Below are positions 8,287-15,742 of a stretch of 64,000 nucleotides of DNA, piece after piece. The stretch's first letter is position 1. Each line of letters starts with the position of its first letter. A program made the position numbers and the translations under genes. This DNA is from Lactonifactor longoviformis DSM 17459 (lineage in GTDB: Bacteria; Bacillota; Clostridia; Lachnospirales; Lachnospiraceae), in contig NZ_FQVI01000002.1 of assembly GCF_900129135.1 (NCBI RefSeq), positions 358,076 through 422,075 on the forward strand, read 5' to 3'. Under the pieces are notes generated by a model. The model made no database searches. It was not told where the DNA came from and saw only the letters and a list, made by a program, of their open reading frames with translations.

Positions 8287-9297
8287 TTAACAATGCTCCA
8301 CTACCACTGCCTGGGCGATCCCCGGAACACTCTGCCCCTCATTAAAACTCACCTTTGAAAGCAGAGCACCCGTTGGCACAAAGAGAATCCGCTTCCACTC
8401 TCCCTTTTCCAGCTTCGGCAGAATATAGGAAGCGAAGGTGGCCGCAGAGCATCCGCATCCGCTCCCCCCTGCGTGGGTATCCTGGGCGGCATTGTCAAAA
8501 ATCTCGATGCCGCAGTCCATATGCTGCTTTTTAATATCAAAGCCCTTCTCTGCCATCAGGTCAAACAGGATTCTCTGCCCTACCTCACCCAAGTCCCCGG
8601 TAATAATGCGGTCATAGTCCCCGGGACTTCTGTTGAAGTCCATAAGGTTCTGATAAATGGTGTCACAGGCTGCCGGAGCCATACAAGCTCCCATATTCAA
8701 AGAGTCCTTCAGTCCGTAGTCAATAATTTTTCCTGTGGTCAAACCAGTAATTCTGGCTTTTCCCCCCTTCTTTCCAAGCACACAGGCGCCGCTTCCGGTT
8801 ACCGTCCAGGTAGCAGAAAGAGGACGCTGGTTCCCATATTCCAGAGGAAACCGGAATTCTTTTTCCGCACTTCCGAAATGGCTGGAAGTAATCGAAAGTA
8901 CATACTCTCCAAACCCTCCGGATACTGCCATGGCCCCCAGAGAAAGCGCTTCCCCCATGGTAGAACAGGCGCCGTACAGACCGTAGACAGGTATCTCCAG
9001 ATCCATAATTCCAAAGGAGGACGCAATCGACTGCGCCAGAAGATCCCCGGCAAAGATGGTGCGGATCTGCCACTTTTCCAGTTTCGCCTTTCCTATGGCC
9101 AGCTGTGCTGTTTCCTTCTGAAGGGTACTCTCCGCATCCTCCCAAGTCTGGCACCCAAACATAGGATCCTCCCCGATTAAATCAAAGCAGGAACCCAGAG
9201 GACCTTCCCCCTCTTTCTTTCCTACTATAGAAGCTCCGCTGAGAATGTGAACTCCCTCCTGAAACTCTATACTCTGTTTTCCTTTTGTCTGATCCAT
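8287..9297 (-). CDS. spoVAD: Stage V sporulation protein AD
   Basis: A 336-residue thiolase-fold protein. SpoVAD binds dipicolinic acid at the outer face of the spore inner membrane. Recognisable segments are 'YGLYGACSTMGEALSLGAM', 'SHFGSAEKEFRFPLEYGNQR' and 'DTHAGGSGCGCSAATFASY'. The frame extends 40 codons further upstream into spoVAC; the ATG at 9297 has GAGGAG 7 bases before it and matches the family start. Its position between spoVAC and spoVAE is the conserved order. Confidence 0.95.
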   Translation of the reverse strand: MDQTKGKQSIEFQEGVHILSGASIVGKKEGEGPLGSCFDLIGEDPMFGCQTWEDAESTLQKETAQLAIGKAKLEKWQIRTIFAGDLLAQSIASSFGIMDLEIPVYGLYGACSTMGEALSLGAMAVSGGFGEYVLSITSSHFGSAEKEFRFPLEYGNQRPLSATWTVTGSGACVLGKKGGKARITGLTTGKIIDYGLKDSLNMGACMAPAACDTIYQNLMDFNRSPGDYDRIITGDLGEVGQRILFDLMAEKGFDIKKQHMDCGIEIFDNAAQDTHAGGSGCGCSAATFASYILPKLEKGEWKRILFVPTGALLSKVSFNEGQSVPGIAQAVVVEHC

Positions 9298-9311
9298 TTT
9301 GTTTCTCCTCT

Positions 9312-9779
9312 CTATGCAATTCCTGCTGTTTTTAATATCCAGTAGGCCAGTCCCAGAATCCAGCTGGTAAATATCCCATAAAGAATCACAGGGCCTGCAA
9401 TCGTAAAGATCTTGCACCCAATGCCAAAGACCTGCCCTTCCTTCTGATATTCAATCGCAGGGGCCGCTACAGAATTTGCGAATCCTGTAATAGGCACCAA
9501 AGCCCCGGCTCCTCCGAATTTTACTATTTTCCCATATACATTCAGCCCTGTTAACAGAACGCTTAGAAGTACCAGTATCAGAGAGCACCAGGCTCCTGCT
9601 GTTTCCTGATCTAAGCCCCGGCTCTGTGCAAAATTTAGTATTCCCTGTCCCAGAGTACAGATGATCCCCCCAATTAGAAACGCCTTTGCCATGTTCAGGG
9701 GGAGACTGTGGGTTGGCGTTACCTTTTTTACATACTTTTCATATTCTTTTTGTTTTTTTTCTTTCGCTATATCAACCAT
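9312..9779 (-). CDS. spoVAC: Stage V sporulation protein AC
   Basis: A 155-residue integral membrane protein. A charged N-terminus is followed by the family segment 'FLIGGIICTLGQGILNF' and 'GALVPITGFANSVAAPAIEY'. SpoVAC is the mechanosensitive-channel-like component of the Ca-dipicolinate transporter. AAAGGA lies about 10 bases before the ATG. It is 14 bases upstream of spoVAD. Confidence 0.95.
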   Translation of the reverse strand: MVDIAKEKKQKEYEKYVKKVTPTHSLPLNMAKAFLIGGIICTLGQGILNFAQSRGLDQETAGAWCSLILVLLSVLLTGLNVYGKIVKFGGAGALVPITGFANSVAAPAIEYQKEGQVFGIGCKIFTIAGPVILYGIFTSWILGLAYWILKTAGIA

Positions 9780-9815
9780 TGCTTTTCGTCCTTTCTCACT
9801 GATTTATTCAGGCCT

Positions 9816-10235
9816 TTACCATCCATAGAAAAAGAAAAGGATGGAGCCTATTATTTTTCCGGCTGCCATGGACACGATTACAAGACCAATTCCTTTGGTC
9901 AATCCCACTCTCCTGGCCATGATTGCGAATATATTAACCACTTCTCCCAGTGCTATCACCCAGCTGCCCAGAAAGATACCAAAGAGCAGCCCCACAATAC
10001 AGAGACCTATGGTCCCCACAGGCAGCTCCCAACGGTAAAGATAAAAGAGGTTGCCGAAAATAGTCCCCAGCATAGTACAGGTCTCATACAGCAGAATCCT
10101 GTCTCCTGTGTGAGTAATCCCCGCATATCTGGGGATAATCCCCAATCCGATCATGAGAGCTGCCAGACCGCTTGCCACTACCATCCCCCCTGCAAGTCCG
10201 ATGGCTCCAACTGCAATCTGAGATACTAACCACAT
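9816..10235 (-). CDS. spoVAB: Stage V sporulation protein AB
   Basis: A 139-residue hydrophobic protein with about four membrane segments and the SpoVAB pattern 'GIIPRYAGITHTGDRILLYE'. Its ATG follows the spoVAA stop directly (TAAATG), so translation is coupled. spoVAA and spoVAB are missing from several Clostridia that keep only AC-AD-AE, so this operon is of the fuller, Bacillus-like form. Confidence 0.92.
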   Translation of the reverse strand: MWLVSQIAVGAIGLAGGMVVASGLAALMIGLGIIPRYAGITHTGDRILLYETCTMLGTIFGNLFYLYRWELPVGTIGLCIVGLLFGIFLGSWVIALGEVVNIFAIMARRVGLTKGIGLVIVSMAAGKIIGSILFFFYGW

Positions 10236-10850
10236 TTACTGATTCTCCTTTCGCTCTGCCTGCTCAATGATCGTAGTATCGATGTCATCCTCATAGAGAC
10301 GCATCTCAACTTCCATAGGCGTAGGATCCTGTGTCAGGCGTTTGCCCCCGAAATGATTAAAGAAGAAGATAACCCCAAGGCCGATTCCGATGGAGTAGGT
10401 AAGCTCCAGGATCGTATATCCATCTGAAATATTGCCGGTAAACTGTTTATATATATGGAAAAACAGCCCTGAGGTATCCACATCCGTATTGAAGGTCATA
10501 ATGGAGAAGGCCGCGCCCACAAAGGTTACCAGGCATACCAATATGGTTTTAAACCAGCTGTAGGCCACATGTTTGTGTTTCTGAGTTTCATAGGTAATTA
10601 CAAAATTGGGCTCTCCGATATGATTTACATCCACACTCTGTTCTTTTTTCTGAATCTCATCAATCAGATCCATGGCTGAAACAACGTATCTGCCCGGCTT
10701 ATTCTGCGGTATGGTAAAGACTTTTCTGACCTTATTTCTGTTGAGTACACTGCTGTTGCAGCAGGAGAGCTTCGCCACATCCTGCAGATATACATCCGGG
10801 CTGTGTACCTCTACATTTTTTTCGGTTTGAATATATAAAGTGTCACTCAT
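10236..10850 (-). CDS. spoVAA: Stage V sporulation protein AA
   Basis: A 204-residue protein beginning with a soluble SpoVAA N-domain (residues 1-105, 'MSDTLYIQTEKNVEV', 'LQDVAKLSC') followed by two or three membrane helices (about 108-175) and a charged tail. It is the first gene of the spoVA operon, preceded by a near-perfect sigma-G promoter and by GGGAG upstream of the ATG. Confidence 0.93.
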   Translation of the reverse strand: MSDTLYIQTEKNVEVHSPDVYLQDVAKLSCCNSSVLNRNKVRKVFTIPQNKPGRYVVSAMDLIDEIQKKEQSVDVNHIGEPNFVITYETQKHKHVAYSWFKTILVCLVTFVGAAFSIMTFNTDVDTSGLFFHIYKQFTGNISDGYTILELTYSIGIGLGVIFFFNHFGGKRLTQDPTPMEVEMRLYEDDIDTTIIEQAERKENQ

Positions 10851-10884
10851 GATTTCACTCCCTTACAGGTACTTTTCTTCCATG

Positions 10885-10914
10885 TAGTATGCCTTTCTTT
10901 CTACTAAAATATAC
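10885..10914 (-). promoter_or_regulatory. Sigma-G promoter of the spoVA operon
   Basis: Read on the minus strand, GTATA (10910-10914) and CATACTA (10885-10891) are 18 bases apart. This fits the Bacillus sigma-G consensus GNATR-N17/18-CATNNTA at every fixed position. It lies 35 bases before the spoVAA ATG, as expected for forespore expression. Confidence 0.8.
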
Positions 10915-10920
10915 AAATAC

Positions 10921-10966
10921 AGCCTGCCGTGATTTGCATCAAAGGATGCAGACCGCACGGCAGGCT
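10921..10966 (-). terminator. Hairpin ending the spoIIA-sigF operon
   Basis: An 11-bp perfect outer stem (AGCCTGCCGTG at 10921-10931, CACGGCAGGCT at 10956-10966) encloses a second helix TGCATC/GATGCA. It lies 15 bases beyond the sigF stop. On the minus strand the following sequence is T-rich but has no clean T-run, so partial read-through into spoVA is possible. Confidence 0.65.
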
Positions 10967-10981
10967 GTAAGTATAAAGCAG

Positions 10982-11695
10982 CTAAAGTTTTCCCCGGAGA
11001 GACTGAAGTATCCTTTTTTCCATCCTGGATACCTGCACCTGAGAGATTCCCATCTCTTTTGCAATCTCTGACTGGGTTCTTTCCTGAAAAAAACGCATAT
11101 AAATTAATTTTCTGTCCTGGGCATCCAGGGTACCCAGAATCTCCTCCAGCAGAAGCCGGTTGAGAAGTGCCTCCTGATGATCCTTCTTTTCCTCCAGTTT
11201 CTCTTCCAGAGAGATATCGCTGCCATCCCCCTGGTAGATTGTCTTCTGAAGGGATTCTATCTGGGAGCCGGCCTCCATCGCCATAACAAGCTCCTCCTGG
11301 GTTACCTGCAGTTCATTGGCAATTTCCAGCAGGGTCGGCTCTCTTCCCGTACTCCTCTCCAGTTCCTCCCGGGTTACATAAGCTTTATACGAGATCTCCT
11401 TCATGGAGCGGCTGACCTTAATCATACCGTCATCTCTGAGAAAACGCTTAATTTCCCCGGCAATCATGGGGACAGCATAGGTGGAGAATTTGACATCAAA
11501 AGACGTGTCAAATTTGTCGATAGCCTTAAGCAGTCCGATGCTTCCAATCTGAAACAGGTCCTCCAACTCTACTCCGCGGTTGCCGAACCGCTTTACTATG
11601 CTCCATACTAATCCGATATTTTCCTCTACTAATGTATCTCTTGCTTCCTTATCCCCTTGGTGCGCACGCCCGATCAGGGCAAGGATATGGTCCAT
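10982..11695 (-). CDS. sigF: RNA polymerase sporulation sigma factor SigF
   Basis: A 237-residue sigma-70-type factor, first compartment-specific sigma of the forespore. Region 2 shows 'EDLFQIGSIGLLKAIDKFD' and 'FSTYAVPMIAGEIKRFLRDD'. Region 4.2 HTH is 'RTQSEIAKEMGISQVQVSRM'. It is the third gene of spoIIAA-spoIIAB-sigF, 11 bases after spoIIAB, where the anti-sigma factor holds it inactive until SpoIIAA is dephosphorylated. Confidence 0.97.
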   Translation of the reverse strand: MDHILALIGRAHQGDKEARDTLVEENIGLVWSIVKRFGNRGVELEDLFQIGSIGLLKAIDKFDTSFDVKFSTYAVPMIAGEIKRFLRDDGMIKVSRSMKEISYKAYVTREELERSTGREPTLLEIANELQVTQEELVMAMEAGSQIESLQKTIYQGDGSDISLEEKLEEKKDHQEALLNRLLLEEILGTLDAQDRKLIYMRFFQERTQSEIAKEMGISQVQVSRMEKRILQSLRGKL

Positions 11696-11706
11696 ATTTC
11701 CTCCTT

Positions 11707-12150
11707 CTATTCGAACAGTGTATTCTTATTGCTTATTCTTTTTTTCATCCACACCTGCGTCCCCTGACCCGGTGCAGAGTCCACAGTTACCTCGTCCATA
11801 AATGCTTCCATAAAAGCAAATCCCATCCCGGACCTGTCCTGCTCCGGTTTCGTGGTAAACAGCGGCTCCATTGCTTTCTTTACATTTTCTATTCCTCTTC
11901 CCCTGTCAATGATGCCAACCTCCATCTCATTATCACGGATACGGCACTCTATCCTTATCTTATGTATTTCCCCCTCATACCCGTGGACAATGGCATTGGT
12001 AATGGCTTCCGAGACTGCTGTCTTTATGTCTGTCATCTCCTCCAGCGTCGGATTCAGCTGGGTACAAAAAGCTGCAACCGTTACTCTCGCAAAACTCTCA
12101 TTGCAGGAACGGCTGTCAAATTCAATTATCATTTCATTGGTATTTTCCAT
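11707..12150 (-). CDS. spoIIAB: Anti-sigma F factor / SpoIIAA kinase
   Basis: A 147-residue GHKL-type kinase. The N box (EAITNAIVHGYEG), G1 (IIDRGRGIEN) and G2 (SGMGFAFMEAFMD) ATP-binding motifs are present. SpoIIAB binds SigF and phosphorylates SpoIIAA on serine. The frame opens 11 codons earlier, overlapping spoIIAA, but AGGGGAG lies before the ATG at 12150, giving the normal family start and an 11-base gap from spoIIAA. Confidence 0.97.
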   Translation of the reverse strand: MENTNEMIIEFDSRSCNESFARVTVAAFCTQLNPTLEEMTDIKTAVSEAITNAIVHGYEGEIHKIRIECRIRDNEMEVGIIDRGRGIENVKKAMEPLFTTKPEQDRSGMGFAFMEAFMDEVTVDSAPGQGTQVWMKKRISNKNTLFE

Positions 12151-12161
12151 ATCTGCTCCCC

Positions 12162-12497
12162 TCACTTTCTTTTTTGTGTCCATACAGTTTCCTGGCTGAT
12201 TTCTATAAACTTGTGGATCCCTGACAGCTGCATAATACGCAGAAGTCTGTCGCTTACGTGGATCGCAGTCACTGTACCTCCCATATAGCGCAGAAGCCGG
12301 TAACGCCCCATCAACATACCGATCCCTGAACTGTCCATAAATGTAGTATTCCGGAAGTCAAACACTACATTCCGGACTACTCCCTCCTCCAGTCTTTTAT
12401 CCACCGCTCTGCGGATTGGCTCCGCTGTGTGGTGATCCAGCTCTCCGGGAACTGCAACCATCAGACAGTTCCCTTTTTTAAGCAAAAATTCCTCCAT
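12162..12497 (-). CDS. spoIIAA: Anti-sigma F factor antagonist
   Basis: A 111-residue STAS-domain protein. The phosphorylated serine lies in 'TTFMDSSGIGMLMGRY'. Unphosphorylated SpoIIAA displaces SigF from SpoIIAB. It is the first gene of the operon, preceded by a possible sigma-H-type promoter. Confidence 0.96.
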   Translation of the reverse strand: MEEFLLKKGNCLMVAVPGELDHHTAEPIRRAVDKRLEEGVVRNVVFDFRNTTFMDSSGIGMLMGRYRLLRYMGGTVTAIHVSDRLLRIMQLSGIHKFIEISQETVWTQKRK

Positions 12498-12532
12498 ATT
12501 CCCATCTTTCCCCTTTTCTACAAGTTTTATAC

Positions 12533-12557
12533 TGTTCTCATGTATTTTTCAGCTCCT
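12533..12557 (-). promoter_or_regulatory. Possible sigma-H promoter of the spoIIA operon
   Basis: On the minus strand AGGAGCT (12551-12557) and GAACA (12533-12537) stand 13 bases apart, roughly as in the sigma-H pattern RNAGGAWWW-N11-RNNGAATWW that drives spoIIA in Bacillus. Both boxes deviate, so the call is tentative. Confidence 0.35.
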
Positions 12558-12580
12558 GAAGTATCTGTACAATAAAAAGA

Positions 12581-12602
12581 GATGCACGCAGTTTGGTGCA
12601 TC
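12581..12602 (-). terminator. Intrinsic terminator after the TPR-protein gene
   Basis: A 7-bp stem (GATGCAC at 12581-12587, GTGCATC at 12596-12602) is followed on the minus strand by CTCTTTTTATT. It separates the TPR gene from the spoIIA operon downstream. Confidence 0.75.
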
Positions 12603-12643
12603 CCCTAATCCGAGGTTTCTCTTTTTGTTTCTTCCCGTAAACT

Positions 12644-14155
12644 TTATTCTCCTTCTTCTGTGCCTCTGTTGTCCCCTGTGTCTTCCGACTGATCTCCGGA
12701 ATTCTCTTCCCGGGTATCTTCTCCCTGGGTGTCTCCCTCACCGGTGTCCCCGTTTCCAGAAGTTCCTCCCAGGGCCTCCATATAATCCTTGGCGTCTGTG
12801 GCCCGTTTTGTATTCGGGAAGGTATCGATTATTTTCTGGAACTGGGCAATAGCATTCTGCGTATCTCCGGTCTCTCTGTACGCCATAGCCAGATAGTACA
12901 GGACATTGTAATCACTGGCGTCAATCTCCTGGGCTTTGGTGAGCTGATCGATAGCTGCGGCATAGTCCTGGGATTCATAGGCACTCTCGCCGTCCTTTTT
13001 ATACTGGCGGTACAGAGTTGTTTTCACTTCTCCGAACACCGTATCATAGACAGACTTGGCCTCTATGGACAGAAGGTCAGGATTTACACTCTGAAGTGCG
13101 TTGGCCGCCGTGGTATAATTTTCTTCCCGCAGGGCAGAAGAAGCTTTCATCAGATTATCATAACTGGCAGCCTTTTCCTCTGCCTGTGCAACCTGATCGT
13201 TTGCCGAATCCACTGTGCTCTGGGAGCTTTCTATGCTGCTCTGCAGACGCTCCAGTTCCGCTGCCTGACTGGCCACCTGATCGCTGTATTCCACCACCTT
13301 TTGATTTGCCTCCTGGTTTACTTTCTGGATCTTCCCGGGTACGATTAAAAACCATAAAAGGGCTGCCCCAACCACCAGACCGAATCCGAGATTCAGAAGA
13401 GTGGCTGCCGTCGAGCTCTCCCTAAACGCAGGAGGCTGAATCACAAGATCATTCCCGGAATAATACACAGACCGCTCTGCTTTTTTTTCTTCCTTTTCTC
13501 TGCTCAGCCCCCGGAACCTGGGTTCCAGACTGGTCACCTTTCCGGTCTGCTCGTCCACCTCCCGCAGAAAGCGGAGGGTGGTAGTATTGGTCTTATCAAT
13601 TTTGGCTGCACTTCTCAGCAGCTTCCTGGCTTTCTCATAGGCCTGTTCCCTGATATAGAGAAGCGCCAGAAGGTGGTAACCCTTGATCAGCTTCGGATTC
13701 TGGGCCAGCACCTTTTTAAGCTGCATAACAGCCATATCAACATTCCCCTGCCTGCAGTAAAGCAGAGACTGGTTGTACTTTTTTATCGTCTGATTAATGG
13801 TATCCAGACGGTTGGGATTCCCCTGAAGCTTCTGGATAAACTCAGCAGCAAGGTTTCCCTGGGGCTGGATGTTCTTACTGATCACCCACTCGCTGAGAGC
13901 TGCCACCACCTCACCCGTTTCAAAGTAGGCAAGTCCCAGCAGGTTTCTTGCCTGTATATTTAGTTTATTCAGCTTCAGACTTCTCTTTAGACAGTCAATT
14001 GCTCCTGACAAATCCCGGATCTGCGCTTTTTCCAATCCCTGATTGTAGTAGAGGTTTGACAAAAGCAATGCCTTCTTCTGAGCTCCCACATTGCGGTTGC
14101 AGCTGCCGCAGTAATCAGAAGCACCCAAAGGAGCGCCACAAAACATACAATTCAT
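12644..14155 (-). CDS. Membrane TPR protein with N-terminal zinc ribbon
   Basis: A 503-residue protein with no assigned function. Residues 3-19 form a zinc ribbon (CMFC and CGSC pairs). TPR units follow (about 30-200). One membrane helix lies near 245-270 ('LLNLGFGLVVGAALLWFL'). A coiled-coil-like segment follows (275-325), then more TPR-like repeats (330-460, 'AAIDQLTKAQEIDASDYNVL') and an acidic Gly/Glu/Asp-rich tail. The single helix implies a cytoplasmic N-half and an external C-half. It follows folC and a 49-residue protein on one transcript. Similar TPR/zinc-ribbon proteins act as scaffolds; any partner is unknown. Confidence 0.75.
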   Translation of the reverse strand: MNCMFCGAPLGASDYCGSCNRNVGAQKKALLLSNLYYNQGLEKAQIRDLSGAIDCLKRSLKLNKLNIQARNLLGLAYFETGEVVAALSEWVISKNIQPQGNLAAEFIQKLQGNPNRLDTINQTIKKYNQSLLYCRQGNVDMAVMQLKKVLAQNPKLIKGYHLLALLYIREQAYEKARKLLRSAAKIDKTNTTTLRFLREVDEQTGKVTSLEPRFRGLSREKEEKKAERSVYYSGNDLVIQPPAFRESSTAATLLNLGFGLVVGAALLWFLIVPGKIQKVNQEANQKVVEYSDQVASQAAELERLQSSIESSQSTVDSANDQVAQAEEKAASYDNLMKASSALREENYTTAANALQSVNPDLLSIEAKSVYDTVFGEVKTTLYRQYKKDGESAYESQDYAAAIDQLTKAQEIDASDYNVLYYLAMAYRETGDTQNAIAQFQKIIDTFPNTKRATDAKDYMEALGGTSGNGDTGEGDTQGEDTREENSGDQSEDTGDNRGTEEGE

Positions 14156-14167
14156 TTTTGCCTCTCC

Positions 14168-14317
14168 TTATTCTCTGTCACTACCGCTGGTTTCTGTCAT
14201 AATTTCCTTTAAAATATCAATGACATCTGTCAAATCCCGGCTGTAGATCACTCCCTCAGCGTCATCTACATCCAGGCAGGGCTGAAACTTCTTTAACTCC
14301 TCTTCATAATTAATCAT
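14168..14317 (-). CDS. Small hypothetical protein, 49 residues
   Basis: An acidic 49-residue frame (starts MINYEEELKKFQP, ends TETSGSDRE) overlaps the folC stop by 8 bases in ATGATTAA style. AGGAGGAG lies 5 bases before the ATG, and 12 bases separate its stop from the TPR gene. The tight coupling and strong ribosome binding site argue it is real. I recognise no family. It might be a small partner of the following TPR protein. Confidence 0.7.
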   Translation of the reverse strand: MINYEEELKKFQPCLDVDDAEGVIYSRDLTDVIDILKEIMTETSGSDRE

Positions 14318-15611
14318 GTACTCTCCTCCTGATATAATCCTTTATCTCCCCTACCAGATACAAAGAACCTGCGCAGAAAAGCATCCCTTCCTTTTTCAGG
14401 TCACAGGCCTTCTCAAATGCATGTTCTATATTAGGACAAGCATATACTGTTTCGCAGGCATTCTCCCGGAATACCTCTGCCAGTCTGCCGGCTGAGACAG
14501 CCCGGCTTCCCCCCACCTCCGTGGTGACAACACCGGAAAGGGTAAGGCTGCTGCAGATTTCCCGAATCATGTCTTTATAATCTTTATCCGAGACTGCGGA
14601 AAATAACAGGGTCACCGGATATTCCTCTTCAAAATGTGACACCGTTTCAACGAAGCGTGCCACTCCGTCTTCGTTATGGGCCCCGTCTACGATAACTCCC
14701 GGCAGAACGGTTTCCATTCTGCCCTGCCATCTGGTTGCTGCTATCCCTTTCACCAGTGCTTCTACCGGTATTTTGTGGGTATCTTTGAGTACCTCCATCA
14801 CCTTCATAGCCAGGGCGGCATTCATCACCTGATACCTGGCAATAAAGGGAATCCTGACAGCCACATCTTGATAATACCCATTATTCCACGAAAAATCAAT
14901 GCCTTCACTGGCAATTCTATGAATAGAAATCTGATCTTCTGTTACCGGGCAGGATAAACTCTCCATTGCCTCCGCTCTCTTTTTGATGACTTCTGAGGAT
15001 GCCAAGACATTGCCGTCATAGATAACAGGTACCTGATGCTTAATAATTCCGGCCTTTTCTCCTGCGATAGCGGTTACCGTGTCTCCCAGATATTCTGTGT
15101 GATCCAGACTGACGGATGTGATGACACAGGCCAGGGGCCGGGCAATGGAATTCGTAGCATCCATCCTTCCTCCCAGTCCTGTCTCCAGAATAATGTATTC
15201 CACATCTTTCTTCCAAAAGATCCACATTCCCATCAGGAAGAGGAATTCAAAGTATGTGGGATGGTAGCTTCCCTCTGACAGAAGTTCGTCTGAAAGTTCT
15301 TTTACCTTAATAAATGCCTCCAGAAACAGTTGGTTGTCCAAAGGCACCTCGTCAATCTGAAACCGTTCATTGATCTCCACCAGATGGGGGGATGTAAACA
15401 GTCCGCAGACACAGCCTCCCTGCCGGAGCATGGATGCCAGGAAGGCACAGACGCTCCCTTTCCCGTTAGTGCCTGCAACATGGATGATTTTTTTATCAGA
15501 ACCTGGATTCCCCAAACGTCTTAAACATTCTTTGGTGTGTTCCAGCTTATTTTTCTTTGTAAATTTAGGAATCTCTTCAATGTATTCTACTGCCTCTTCA
15601 TAAGTAAACAA
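14310..15611 (-). CDS. folC: Folylpolyglutamate synthase / dihydrofolate synthase
   Basis: A 433-residue Mur-ligase-fold enzyme that adds glutamate to folates with ATP. Diagnostic segments are the P-loop 'IIHVAGTNGKGSVCAFL' (residues 42-58), 'GLFTSPHLVEINERF', 'ETGLGGRMDATN' and 'VIVDGAHNEDGVARF'. The length is normal. It is the first gene of a run with the 49-residue protein and the TPR protein. The 131 bases upstream, towards the LtaS-like gene, hold no gene and only a weak GCC/GGC hairpin. Confidence 0.95.
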   Translation of the reverse strand: MFTYEEAVEYIEEIPKFTKKNKLEHTKECLRRLGNPGSDKKIIHVAGTNGKGSVCAFLASMLRQGGCVCGLFTSPHLVEINERFQIDEVPLDNQLFLEAFIKVKELSDELLSEGSYHPTYFEFLFLMGMWIFWKKDVEYIILETGLGGRMDATNSIARPLACVITSVSLDHTEYLGDTVTAIAGEKAGIIKHQVPVIYDGNVLASSEVIKKRAEAMESLSCPVTEDQISIHRIASEGIDFSWNNGYYQDVAVRIPFIARYQVMNAALAMKVMEVLKDTHKIPVEALVKGIAATRWQGRMETVLPGVIVDGAHNEDGVARFVETVSHFEEEYPVTLLFSAVSDKDYKDMIREICSSLTLSGVVTTEVGGSRAVSAGRLAEVFRENACETVYACPNIEHAFEKACDLKKEGMLFCAGSLYLVGEIKDYIRRRVHD

Positions 15612-15742
15612 AGCTGTTTCCTCTCTTTTCTCTGTTGAACTAAATTAAAAGCCACCGCTGTATCATTTTGGTCACTCTTTACCATTATAATATAGCGGCG
15701 GCAATATGCAAGCAAATTATGTCGTATCTCTTAAAGTTTCTT

